DNA from: an uncultured Flavonifractor sp.
GTDB taxonomy: Bacteria > Bacillota > Clostridia > Oscillospirales > Oscillospiraceae
Length of the DNA: 64,000 bases
Reading direction: 5' to 3'
Assembly: GCA_944385575.1 (NCBI GenBank)
Contig: CALWXT010000001.1
Location: forward strand, 1 to 64,000
Below, piece by piece: positions 32,842 through 41,233 of the stretch; the first letter of the stretch is position 1, and each line of letters begins with the position of its first letter. Made by a program: the position numbers and the translations under genes. The notes under the pieces were generated by a model. That model was not told the origin of the DNA. It did not search any database and worked only from the letters and a program-made list of their open reading frames with translations.

Positions 32842-33942
32842 ATGAAGAAACGGTTACTTGCTTTAACTATGGCGGCGGCAATGACTTTGAGCTTAGTCGG
32901 CTGCAGCGGTGGGAACGACACTCCGAGCGGGAACACATCCACTCCCAGCGGAGCCACGGAGTCCGGTGGGCTGAAGGGCTCTGCGGATGAGCTTTACCTG
33001 ATGAACGTGTTTGTGTCCGGCGTGGAGTACTGGTTCCCGGTGTATGCCGGCATGAAGGACGCTGCAAAGTATCTGGGCGTAAGCTGCGCCTACGGCGGAA
33101 CTACAGAGTACGATGCGCAGAAGCAGGTGGATTCTTTCTATGCGGATATGGCGAAGAATCCTGCCGGCATCATTGTTTCCCCCATTGAGGAGGCCGCTTT
33201 TGCCGCACCCATTGATGCGGCGGTGGAGCAGGGCATTTCTGTTGTGACCTTTGCCTCTGACTCTCCTGATTCCAGCCGGTGCGCCTACGTGACTTCCGAC
33301 AATGTGAACGAAGGAAGCATCGCGGCCAAGACGATTTGCGAGGCCATGGGCGGCAGCGGGTCCGTTATGGTTCTGCGCAATCCCAGCCAGAGCAACCACA
33401 ATATCCGCTGTGACGCGTTTATCGCCTATGTAGAGGAGAACTATCCGGATATTGAGGTCGTGGCTGACGTTGCCACCAACCAGAACGAGCAGGCAGGCTA
33501 CGACGCGGTGATGTCCACCTATCAGAAGTACCCCGATCTGGGCGGCGTCTTTTGTCCCGAGGGCGTCTCCATTGTTGGCGCCGCTACCGCCGCCAAAGAG
33601 CTGAAGGCGACCGGAGCCGATATCAAGTGTATGTGTGTGGATACCAACGACACCCTTCTGGGTATGCTGAAAGACGGCGACATGTTCGGCCTGATCTGCC
33701 CCGACCAGTACATGCAGGGCTGGCTGAGCATGCTGACCTGCTTCACAGATGCCCACCCCGAACTGGTAAATCCGATGAACGAGCGGAAAGCCAACGGTGA
33801 TAATGTCCTGGATGTAACGATTGACAATGGCCTCACCATTGTAACTGCAGAAACCGCAGACTACTACTATTGTGCGGATTATGCTACTTCTCTGGGCTAC
33901 AAGGATGTCAATGATATGCTGAGCGCTTATAACGCTGAGTAA
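32842..33942 (+). CDS. Sugar ABC transporter substrate-binding lipoprotein
   Basis: 366 aa. A lipoprotein signal peptide ends in LVGC with Cys21 as lipid anchor, then a Ser/Thr/Gly linker and a periplasmic-binding-protein type 1 fold of the ribose/xylose kind (GIIVSPIEEAAF, VVTFASDSPDSS, GVFCPEGVSIVGAATAAKE). It acts at the outer face of the membrane with the ATPase and permease that follow. The sugar is not determined by sequence; the operon suggests an L-pentose, L-pentulose or related polyol. Confidence 0.92.
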   Translation: MKKRLLALTMAAAMTLSLVGCSGGNDTPSGNTSTPSGATESGGLKGSADELYLMNVFVSGVEYWFPVYAGMKDAAKYLGVSCAYGGTTEYDAQKQVDSFYADMAKNPAGIIVSPIEEAAFAAPIDAAVEQGISVVTFASDSPDSSRCAYVTSDNVNEGSIAAKTICEAMGGSGSVMVLRNPSQSNHNIRCDAFIAYVEENYPDIEVVADVATNQNEQAGYDAVMSTYQKYPDLGGVFCPEGVSIVGAATAAKELKATGADIKCMCVDTNDTLLGMLKDGDMFGLICPDQYMQGWLSMLTCFTDAHPELVNPMNERKANGDNVLDVTIDNGLTIVTAETADYYYCADYATSLGYKDVNDMLSAYNAE

Positions 33943-33950
33943 ATGTCTCT

Positions 33951-34015
33951 GGGCTCCGTACTCTTAAGATCGGGTAGGCGTGAGCTGTGTACCGATCCAA
34001 AAGAGTACGGAGCCC
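33951..34015 (+). repeat. Long stem-loop between binding protein and ATPase genes
   Basis: GGGCTCCGTACTCTT (33951-33965) pairs perfectly with AAGAGTACGGAGCCC (34001-34015). Inside, GATCGGGTA (33968-33976) pairs with TACCGATC (33990-33997) with one bulge. No T run follows. Such elements downstream of binding-protein genes commonly raise their mRNA level relative to the membrane components. Confidence 0.75.
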
Positions 34016-34041
34016 TTGCGTTTCGACAGGAGGTATTTGCA

Positions 34042-35583
34042 TTGGAAGAGGTAATGCGGCTGAAGAAGATCTCCAAATCATTTGGCAGAAACCAAGTGCT
34101 CTTTGGGGTGGACTTCAATCTGCGTGCAGGCGAAATCCATGGCATTATGGGCGAGAACGGTGCGGGCAAGTCCACGCTGATGAACATTGTCTATGGCAAT
34201 TTGCGGCCTGACAGCGGAGAAATCTGGATCGACGGTCAAAAGGTGACCATCCATGAGGTGCGGGACGCACAGAAGCTGGGCATCTGCTTTGTGCAGCAGG
34301 AGATTGCGCTGTGCCAGGATGCAATGGTAGCTGAGAACATATTTATGAGCCGCATCAGCCAGGGAAAAGGGTTCAACTTAAAGAAAATGGCTGAAGAAGC
34401 CAGGCAGCTGCTGGAGCCGCTGTGCCATGGTGCCATTGATCCGTATGAAATTGTGGAGCGGCTCCCCATATCCTGCCAGCAGCTGGTGGAGATTGCGAAA
34501 GCCATTTCCAACAACTGCAAAATTTTGATTTTGGATGAGCCCACATCCTCTCTGTCCGGATCGGAAGCTGACGCGCTGCACAAGGTGGTGCAGGGCCTCA
34601 AAGAAAAGGGGATCGGGGTCATTTATATCACGCACCGCATGTCCGATGTCTTTGAACAGTGTGACCGGGTATCCGTACTGCGTGACGGTAACATGGTCTC
34701 CACAATGGACATCAAAGACGCCAGTGTGCAGGGCCTGGTCAACGATATGGCCGGGCGGGAAGTGGATATTCTTTATCCGGACAAGGCGGAGCACATATCC
34801 AAGAACGACGAGGACGTGGTGCTGGAAGTAACCAATCTCACGGATGCTGCCGGCCGGTTTAAAGATGTGAGCTTCCGGTTGTATAAGGGCGAAATTTTGG
34901 GTTTCGCCGGACTGCTGGGGGCGGGACGCAGTGAGGTCATGATGGGGATCACCGGCCTGCGGAAGATGTCCGGTGGTTCGGTTATATATAAAGGACAGAA
35001 TATCCTGGGCAAAGCAACTTCGGATATTTTTGAGGACGGCCTGGTCCTGCTGCCTGAGGACCGCAAGGTGCAGGGGCTGTTCCTGGACATGGATATTGAA
35101 TACAACACATCAGCGGTATATCTCCGACAGATCACCAAAAGAGGAGCCATTGACCGCGCCGCCGAGCGGGAGCAGGCGGAGAGAATGTGTAATGCTATGA
35201 ATGTAAAATGCACGGGGCTCGGCCAGATCGTGCGGAGCCTGTCCGGCGGAAATCAGCAAAAGGTGCTGCTTGCCAAGGTTCTGGCGAAGAAACCGAAAGT
35301 GGTCATCATGGACGAGCCTACACGCGGCGTGGATGTGGGCGCCAAGGCCGAGATCCACCGTTTGCTTCGCCAGCTGACACAGGAAGGAGTCAGCGTAATC
35401 CTGATTTCCTCTGAGCTCAACGAGGTAATCGGGATGAGTGACCGGGTCATGATGATGGACAGCACCGGCTGCCTGGTTGGACAGGCGGAGGGAGAAGACA
35501 TCAACTCTGATCACATTATGTATTACATTTCTGATGCATATAAGTACGCGGAAGTGAATCAAGAGGTGAAAGAGCATGAATAA
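34042..35583 (+). CDS. Sugar ABC transporter ATP-binding protein (two ABC domains)
   Basis: 513 aa, RbsA/XylG type. The first ABC domain has Walker A GENGAGKST and Walker B ILILDEPTSSLSG. The second has a degenerate Walker A (GLLGAGRSE) and an intact signature LSGGNQQKV with VVIMDEPTRGVDVG, the usual pattern of this family. I start at TTG 34042 because AGGAGG is 8 nt upstream; ATG 34054 is an alternative. The 3' end overlaps the permease start by 8 nt. Confidence 0.92.
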   Translation: MEEVMRLKKISKSFGRNQVLFGVDFNLRAGEIHGIMGENGAGKSTLMNIVYGNLRPDSGEIWIDGQKVTIHEVRDAQKLGICFVQQEIALCQDAMVAENIFMSRISQGKGFNLKKMAEEARQLLEPLCHGAIDPYEIVERLPISCQQLVEIAKAISNNCKILILDEPTSSLSGSEADALHKVVQGLKEKGIGVIYITHRMSDVFEQCDRVSVLRDGNMVSTMDIKDASVQGLVNDMAGREVDILYPDKAEHISKNDEDVVLEVTNLTDAAGRFKDVSFRLYKGEILGFAGLLGAGRSEVMMGITGLRKMSGGSVIYKGQNILGKATSDIFEDGLVLLPEDRKVQGLFLDMDIEYNTSAVYLRQITKRGAIDRAAEREQAERMCNAMNVKCTGLGQIVRSLSGGNQQKVLLAKVLAKKPKVVIMDEPTRGVDVGAKAEIHRLLRQLTQEGVSVILISSELNEVIGMSDRVMMMDSTGCLVGQAEGEDINSDHIMYYISDAYKYAEVNQEVKEHE

Positions 35584-36577
35584 ATCTAACACGAACGGTG
35601 CGGCCAGGCTCTTGAAAAAGGCATTGCAGCTGCGCGAGATGAGCCTGATTTTGATTATCGCGATTATGTGCGTGGTCCTGTCGTTCACAAATCCGTTTTT
35701 TGCCACTACGTCTAACCTACAGACGGTGCTGGGCAGCGTGGCTGTGGATGGCATCCTGACCATCGGCATGATTCTGGTCATGCTGACGGGCGGTCTGGAT
35801 CTGTCCATCGGCTCCGTGATGTGCATGGGCATGGCCATTGCCGGAAAAGGCATCCAGATGGGACTGCCTGTTGTCGTTGCCCTGCTGCTGGGTATTCTGG
35901 CGGCGGCTGTGAGCGGCCTGCTCGTGGGCCTGATTGTTACCCGGCTGCATCTGTCTCACTTCATCGTCACACTGTGCTTTATGGGCATTGCCCGCGGCAT
36001 CGTATATGCCATGACCTCCGGCATTGCCATTTCCCTGATTGCCCAGATGAAGGAGAACCCCGTTCTTTCCTACCTGGGTTCCGGCTATGTGGGCGGACTG
36101 GTCCCCATGTGCTTTGTGGTGTTCCTGATCCTGGCCATTGCCACAGACATTTATACCAGAAAATCTTCCGTGATGCGCAGAGTCTACTATACAGGCTCCA
36201 ATGAAATGGCCGCAAAGCATTCGGGCATCAAGACTGACCGGATCAAGGTTGGCGTCTGCGTGGCGTGTAGCGTAATGGCGGGAATTGCCAGCATTATTTA
36301 CATGAGCAAGTATAACGGCGTTACGGTCAGCGCAGGCGAGGGCGCGGAGATGACCGCACTGTCCGCGGCTGTTATCGGCGGCGTCAGCATGAACGGCGGC
36401 AAGGGTACGATCGCGGGCGGCCTGCTGGGCCTTCTCTTTATCGTGCTGATTCAGGACGCGATGAACCTGTTCTCCGTGCAGGCGTTCTGGCAGGATCTTA
36501 TCCGTTATCTGATCGTGCTGCTGGCCGTTATCCTGGATGTGCTTCAGGACAAGGCCAGAAAGAAGAAAAATTCCTGA
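35576..36577 (+). CDS. Sugar ABC transporter permease
   Basis: A 333-aa RbsC-type permease with about 8-10 hydrophobic helices and the family motifs GGLDLSIGSVM and AAVIGGVSMNGGKGTIAGGLLG. It forms the membrane channel with the ATPase. It is translationally coupled to the upstream gene. Confidence 0.93.
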   Translation: MNKSNTNGAARLLKKALQLREMSLILIIAIMCVVLSFTNPFFATTSNLQTVLGSVAVDGILTIGMILVMLTGGLDLSIGSVMCMGMAIAGKGIQMGLPVVVALLLGILAAAVSGLLVGLIVTRLHLSHFIVTLCFMGIARGIVYAMTSGIAISLIAQMKENPVLSYLGSGYVGGLVPMCFVVFLILAIATDIYTRKSSVMRRVYYTGSNEMAAKHSGIKTDRIKVGVCVACSVMAGIASIIYMSKYNGVTVSAGEGAEMTALSAAVIGGVSMNGGKGTIAGGLLGLLFIVLIQDAMNLFSVQAFWQDLIRYLIVLLAVILDVLQDKARKKKNS

Positions 36578-36610
36578 TACTGGATCATTAAGCCGTGAGG
36601 TGCTGTAATT

Positions 36611-37261
36611 ATGTATGAAAAGGACAAACTGGAAATCATCGAGGTAGCCAATGAGATAAAGCGGATCGGCCTTGTACAGCTGACAGGCGGAAACGTAAGC
36701 GTGCGGAAGGAAAACGGTGATATCGTGGTCACGCCTTCCGGAATGCCCTACGAGACGATGGTGCCGGATCAGGTGCTGGTGCTGAACAAGGATGGCGAGA
36801 TCATCGAAGGGAACCTGCGTCCCTCTGTTGATACCGTCGCGCTCAAGTACATCTACGACCACATGCCCTCCGTCAATGCGATCATCCATACCCATCAGCC
36901 GTACGCCACTGCGGTGGGGCTGGTGGGGGATGAAATGCCTGCCTGCTGCACGACCCTGTGCAACGTGTGCCTGGGTGCGGTGCCGGTAGCGCCCTACTCC
37001 GCCGCCGCCAGCGAAGAAATGGGAATCCAGACAGTAAACTATATCGGGGACAAGCGGGCTATCATTTTGAAGCACCATGGCGTGATTGCTGTGGGCCCGA
37101 CCCTGCATGATGCGGAATGTGCGGCGGTGTATCTGGAAGACGCGGCAAAATGCTACCTGATGGCGAAGGCGGCCTCTCCCAATGGTGAGATTGCCTTGAT
37201 GACCCCTGAACAGGCGGAAGAAGCGGTCAATACGCATAAGACATACGGTCAGAGAAAATAA
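36611..37261 (+). CDS. Class II aldolase / L-ribulose-5-phosphate 4-epimerase family protein
   Basis: 216 aa. Zn-site motifs are IIHTHQPYA (two His) and LKHHGVIAVG. The N-terminal LTGGNVSVR and VTPSGMPYETM bind the substrate phosphate in this family. Family members either cleave L-fuculose 1-phosphate-type sugars or epimerise L-ribulose 5-phosphate at C4. The presence of an UlaE-type 3-epimerase and an L-xylulokinase-like kinase in the same operon favours the epimerase role. GAGGTG precedes the ATG. Confidence 0.88.
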   Translation: MYEKDKLEIIEVANEIKRIGLVQLTGGNVSVRKENGDIVVTPSGMPYETMVPDQVLVLNKDGEIIEGNLRPSVDTVALKYIYDHMPSVNAIIHTHQPYATAVGLVGDEMPACCTTLCNVCLGAVPVAPYSAAASEEMGIQTVNYIGDKRAIILKHHGVIAVGPTLHDAECAAVYLEDAAKCYLMAKAASPNGEIALMTPEQAEEAVNTHKTYGQRK

Positions 37262-37285
37262 CGGCTCTGCATGGTGAGGTGGCCT

Positions 37286-37924
37286 ATGGCAAAGCGATGG
37301 CAGAAGATACTGGTGGCGGCTATTGTGATCCTTGTTGCGGTAGTTGCTGTCGTCCTGTGGCAGGGTGGCCTGGCACGGGGCGGGGATGACGTGGTTTTGG
37401 ATACAGGCAAAAGTGTGTTCACCAGGGAACATATACTTGCGCGGATCGACCTGACTTGCCGGAAGTATGGCATGACGTCGGACGAACTGTATGAGGACCC
37501 CGGTTTTTGGAACCAGATGGTGAACGATATTGTCTTCGAGTACGCCGGAGCCGAGATCGCCAGGGAATATGCTGCCGAGCTGGGCTTTGAAGACCTGACT
37601 TCCGAGCAGAGGGAGGAAGGGGAAAACTACGCCGAGCAGTTTTACGAGCAGATTGCCATGGGAGACATGGATCGGGCTGAGACCCTGGCTTCCGTGGGAT
37701 TTACGGAAGAATCTCTGCTGGTATACGGCCAGAATCAGGTCTACGAAGCCATGCTGAAGGATCTATGGGCCCAATCCATAGAGCTGTCCCAGGATGCAAC
37801 GGAAGCGGAATACCAAAAGATGGTCAATTATTCCCAGAAAATGAAGCAAGAGATAGAACATTCAGTCGAAGAAGGCAAAATGAAGATTGATTTGTCGTCG
37901 TTGCTTCAGAGCACAGAGAACTGA
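37286..37924 (+). CDS. Membrane-anchored extracytoplasmic protein of unknown function
   Basis: 212 aa. After MAKRWQK there is one hydrophobic segment (about residues 8-24), then a charged, mostly helical external domain. The region VFTREHILARIDLTCRKYGM followed by an acidic helical part is vaguely reminiscent of SurA/PrsA-type chaperone N-domains, but no PPIase domain follows and I do not assign it. ATG 37286 is preceded by GAGGTG; a second ATG at 37271 precedes that site. It sits inside the sugar operon between the aldolase and the epimerase, which is odd for such an operon. Confidence 0.7.
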   Translation: MAKRWQKILVAAIVILVAVVAVVLWQGGLARGGDDVVLDTGKSVFTREHILARIDLTCRKYGMTSDELYEDPGFWNQMVNDIVFEYAGAEIAREYAAELGFEDLTSEQREEGENYAEQFYEQIAMGDMDRAETLASVGFTEESLLVYGQNQVYEAMLKDLWAQSIELSQDATEAEYQKMVNYSQKMKQEIEHSVEEGKMKIDLSSLLQSTEN

Positions 37925-37968
37925 CCGTGTATGTGCATAACTGCGGGAGAATCCCGCGGCATGCTCTG

Positions 37969-38006
37969 AAGGCAAGCGGATTGCGTCTGGGCAATCCGCT
38001 TGCCTT
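37969..38006 (+). repeat. Perfect inverted repeat before the 3-epimerase gene
   Basis: AAGGCAAGCGGATTGC (37969-37984) pairs perfectly with GCAATCCGCTTGCCTT (37991-38006) around a 6-nt loop. It is followed by CCGTAGTTT, a poor T tract. It may be a weak terminator or an mRNA-processing element inside the sugar operon. Confidence 0.7.
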
Positions 38007-38063
38007 CCGTAGTTTATCGCTCGCTTATAGCGGGTAATTCGAGAGGGAAAGGGAGAATGTAGT

Positions 38064-38900
38064 GTGGACCGGCTGAAAACGCTGCCCCTTGGGATATATG
38101 AAAAAGCGATTTCCAACCATCTGAGCTGGAAGGAAAAGCTGGAACTGGCGCAAGAGAGCGGCTACGATTATGTGGAAATTAGTGTTGATGCCACGCCGGA
38201 GCGGCTGGAGCGGCTGTACAGTCCCTCGTGTGTTCTGGACCTGCGGCGGGCAGTGGAGGAGACGGGCGTACCCGTCTATACCATGGCCCTGACGGCCAAC
38301 CGGGCTTATCCCCTTGGCAGTGAGGATGATACGGTGCGGGAAAAGGGCCTGGAGATCGTGGAACGGGCTATTGCCTTTGCCGCTGCCACGGGAATTCGCG
38401 CGGTCCATCTTGCAGCTTATGACGAGCACGGGGACCGCTGCAATGCAAACACGCAGCTGCGGTTTAAAGCAGCTATGAACCGCTGTGTAGAGATGGCGGC
38501 GGGCAAAGGCGTGATCCTGGCTCTGGAAACCATGGACACACAGTTTATGGGAAGCTGCACCAATATCATGGCTTTGTGTGAGTCGATTGATTCTCCCTAT
38601 CTGCAGTGTTATGCTGATATCGGCAACCTGACTGCATCTGGTATTTCGGTGGCGGAAGATATCAAGCGGGCGGGCAAACATATTGTGGGAGTTCATTTGA
38701 AAGATTCCAAGCCGGGCGTTTATCGGGATGTGCTGTTTGGACAGGGTATCGTAGACTTTGATTCGTGTCTGCATGCGCTGGAGGATATAGATTATTCCGG
38801 CTTTTTTGTTGCGGAAATGTGGAGCTATGACAATGAGCAATTCCACAGCTATCTTCCCACTGCCAGCAGCTATTTGAGAGAGAAGCTCGCCAAATATTAA
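38064..38900 (+). CDS. L-ribulose-5-phosphate 3-epimerase (UlaE/SgbU-type)
   Basis: A 278-aa TIM-barrel epimerase interconverting L-xylulose 5-phosphate and L-ribulose 5-phosphate. It follows the UlaE pattern closely: LGIYEKAISNHLSWKEKL, YVEISVDATPERLERL, ALTANRAYPLGS, VHLAAYDEHGD, LALETMDTQFMGS, YADIGNLTA, GVHLKDSKPG and FFVAEMWS. Metal ligands are expected at the Glu and Asp of ALETMD and YADIGN and at HLKD. It starts at GTG 38064 with GGGAG upstream. The L-xylulokinase-like gene follows 14 nt later. Confidence 0.9.
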   Translation: MDRLKTLPLGIYEKAISNHLSWKEKLELAQESGYDYVEISVDATPERLERLYSPSCVLDLRRAVEETGVPVYTMALTANRAYPLGSEDDTVREKGLEIVERAIAFAAATGIRAVHLAAYDEHGDRCNANTQLRFKAAMNRCVEMAAGKGVILALETMDTQFMGSCTNIMALCESIDSPYLQCYADIGNLTASGISVAEDIKRAGKHIVGVHLKDSKPGVYRDVLFGQGIVDFDSCLHALEDIDYSGFFVAEMWSYDNEQFHSYLPTASSYLREKLAKY

Positions 38901-38914
38901 GGAGTGTATGTGGC

Positions 38915-40426
38915 ATGCGGTATCTGATGGGCGTAGATGTAGGCGGTTCGGTGGCAAAGGCCGCGATTTACGATATGGACGGTCGGGAGATCGGCTGTCA
39001 TGGCATGAGAATGCAGACCCTGACCCCCGAAGCGGGTTTTTGTGAGCGGGACCCGGAGCAGATTCGGGAAAGCATTCTGGACGCAATAGCTGCGGCCGTG
39101 CAGAAGTCCGGCATAGAGGGCAGGGAGATCGGGGCCATAGGCGTAACGGGGCAGGCTAACGGCCTCTATATGTTCCGAAAAGACGGAACTCCGGTTTACC
39201 CTGCGATCCTCAGCAGTGATATGCGGGCCAAGGAGTATATCAAGCGCTGGAACAAAGACGGCACGCAGGATGATATTCTGCCCATGACCCGGCAGGTGCT
39301 GTGGGCGGGACAAACGGCGGCGCTGGTGGCTTGGTTTGCCGAACACCGCCCTGAGGTGCTGGAACAGGCAGAGGTGTTCCTGACCGCAAAGGACTATGCC
39401 CGTTATCTCCTTACGGGACGCTTTGACCTGGAATGCACCGAGGCGTCTTCCACCAGTTTGATGGATCTGTCCACCTGCCAGCTCAGCGCGGAGATCATGG
39501 AGAAGCTGGGGATCGCCCAATACATGGATAAGTTCCCGGCCAGGATTTTGAAAAGCGCCGAGGTGTGCGGCACGGTGACCGCTTCCTGCGCGCAGAGAAC
39601 AGGACTGGCTGCGGGAACTCCGGTGGTAGGCGGACTGATCGATACTGTGGCAAGCATCATCTCCCAGGGCATCGTCCATGAGGAGCAGCTCGGAATGGTT
39701 GTGGGTACATGGGGTGTCAATACCTTTATTACCACCCGCCCGCTGTACTCCAAGGACATTTTCAGCGCGTTTTACTATTGCCTGCCCGGCTACCAGCTTA
39801 TTCTGGAGGGCAGCCCTACCTCCACGACCAATCTGGAGTGGTTTATCCAGACATTCCTGAAGCAAAAGGGAATGGATTTTGTCGGATATGATACCATCAA
39901 TGCCTGGGTGGAAAGCAGCAGCATGAGAAACACCCTGGTGTTTCTGCCGTTTTTGTATGGGACAAACGTAAACATTGACGCAAAGTCCTGCTTTTTCGGG
40001 TTGAAGGGAAACCATGGGATTCCGGATCTGCTGCGCGCCATTTATGAGGGCATCGCTTTTTGCCACCGGTACCATATCGAGCGCTTGCTGAAGTTCCGCG
40101 ATATGCCGGAGGTTGTGCGCGTGGCCGGCGGAGGCGCCCGTTCTGCGGTGTGGATGCAGATTTTTGCCGATGTGCTGGGTGTGCGCGTGGAGGTGTCCCA
40201 GGCGGAGGAGCTGGGTGCCATGGGTGCGGCAATGGCTGCTGCGGTTGGTTCCGGGATGTTTGAGAGTTTCCAGGCAGTCAGTGAGCGATTTACTCACATC
40301 CGTCAGACCTTTGGCTGTTCCAGTGAGCGGCATGCCTATTATGAAGAAAAGTATGCGCTGTACTGCAAGCTCCTGGCAGCAATGGACCCTTTGTGGAATC
40401 AGCTGGATGCGTTGGGGATGAAGTAA
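38915..40426 (+). CDS. FGGY kinase, L-xylulokinase-like
   Basis: A 503-aa sugar kinase of the LyxK/L-xylulose/3-keto-gulonate kinase branch. Marks are GVDVGGSVAKAAIYD (phosphate), VTGQANGLYMFRKDGTPVYPAI, GGLIDTVASII and VVRVAGGGARSAVWMQIFADVLG. It is clearly different from the two paralogous kinases at 20150 and 23477. It probably phosphorylates L-xylulose (or 3-keto-L-gulonate) to feed the 3-epimerase encoded just upstream. AAGGAG precedes the ATG. Confidence 0.88.
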   Translation: MRYLMGVDVGGSVAKAAIYDMDGREIGCHGMRMQTLTPEAGFCERDPEQIRESILDAIAAAVQKSGIEGREIGAIGVTGQANGLYMFRKDGTPVYPAILSSDMRAKEYIKRWNKDGTQDDILPMTRQVLWAGQTAALVAWFAEHRPEVLEQAEVFLTAKDYARYLLTGRFDLECTEASSTSLMDLSTCQLSAEIMEKLGIAQYMDKFPARILKSAEVCGTVTASCAQRTGLAAGTPVVGGLIDTVASIISQGIVHEEQLGMVVGTWGVNTFITTRPLYSKDIFSAFYYCLPGYQLILEGSPTSTTNLEWFIQTFLKQKGMDFVGYDTINAWVESSSMRNTLVFLPFLYGTNVNIDAKSCFFGLKGNHGIPDLLRAIYEGIAFCHRYHIERLLKFRDMPEVVRVAGGGARSAVWMQIFADVLGVRVEVSQAEELGAMGAAMAAAVGSGMFESFQAVSERFTHIRQTFGCSSERHAYYEEKYALYCKLLAAMDPLWNQLDALGMK

Positions 40427-40429
40427 GTG

Positions 40430-41197
40430 ATGCGGATTACGTTTGCTGCCAATGCGGGCGTGCTGGTGGAAGCGGGCGGCGCGCGCTTCCTGGTGGACGG
40501 GCTGCACCACACGCCGGGCCTCCCCTTCAGCATGGTACCGGATGAACTGTTGGAGCGGATGAACACACAGGAGAATCAATTCCGCAATGTGGACTATCTT
40601 GTGTTTACCCATGCCCATCCGGACCACTATACGCCTGACACGGTGTTGGACTATGTCCGGCACAACCGTGTCGGCAGGGTGTTTCTCCCGGCTGCCGGTG
40701 GTGCAGAGCACGACCGGCTGGTATCCTGGCTCAGGGATCGTCAGGTCCCAACCCGGATCTTGGAACACGACATGGAGAAGCCCCATACCTATTTTCTGAA
40801 AAAAGAGCTGCATCTGACCGCCGCCGGCGTGCCTCACATGAAGACCAGCTGGCCTGATTCTGTGTGCAACTGCGTGGTGCTTACCGCCTGTGGAGAAAAT
40901 GCGGTCTTTTTATCTGACTGCGATTTGCAAAGCGAGGCATATTACAGCTTTTTAAAAGCCGCCCATATTACGGCGGCCTTCGTAAACCCCTATTTCTTTC
41001 ATGACTGCGCTGGCCGAAAGATTTTGCAGGAAATCATTGCGCCGGACTGCTTGTTTATTTATCATATGCCCTTTGCCAATGAGGATAAGACCGGGCTGCG
41101 GGGCCTGGTCCGGCAGGATATGAAAAAATACGGGGACAGCTTTGCGCGGATAGAGGTGCTTGTGGAGCAGGAACAGACTGTGTGGGTCGGGGAATAA
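40430..41197 (+). CDS. MBL-fold metallohydrolase
   Basis: A 255-aa metallo-beta-lactamase-fold protein with the metal motif THAHPDHY and later PHMKTSW, LSDCDL and YHMPFANED regions. The substrate is unknown; a sugar lactone or phosphoester is possible, because UlaG, the L-ascorbate 6-phosphate lactonase, shares this fold and works beside UlaE. The start is either GTG 40427 or ATG 40430, directly after the kinase stop codon, so it is coupled. Confidence 0.8.
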   Translation: MRITFAANAGVLVEAGGARFLVDGLHHTPGLPFSMVPDELLERMNTQENQFRNVDYLVFTHAHPDHYTPDTVLDYVRHNRVGRVFLPAAGGAEHDRLVSWLRDRQVPTRILEHDMEKPHTYFLKKELHLTAAGVPHMKTSWPDSVCNCVVLTACGENAVFLSDCDLQSEAYYSFLKAAHITAAFVNPYFFHDCAGRKILQEIIAPDCLFIYHMPFANEDKTGLRGLVRQDMKKYGDSFARIEVLVEQEQTVWVGE

Positions 41198-41233
41198 GTC
41201 CCGCCTCTCTGTTCCAATTTGCGGGAGGAAAGC

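Noticed and set aside
38897..40837. Minus-strand open frame of about 640 codons opposite the L-xylulokinase-like gene
   Set aside because: Spans a gene boundary on the other strand and shows no recognisable domain.
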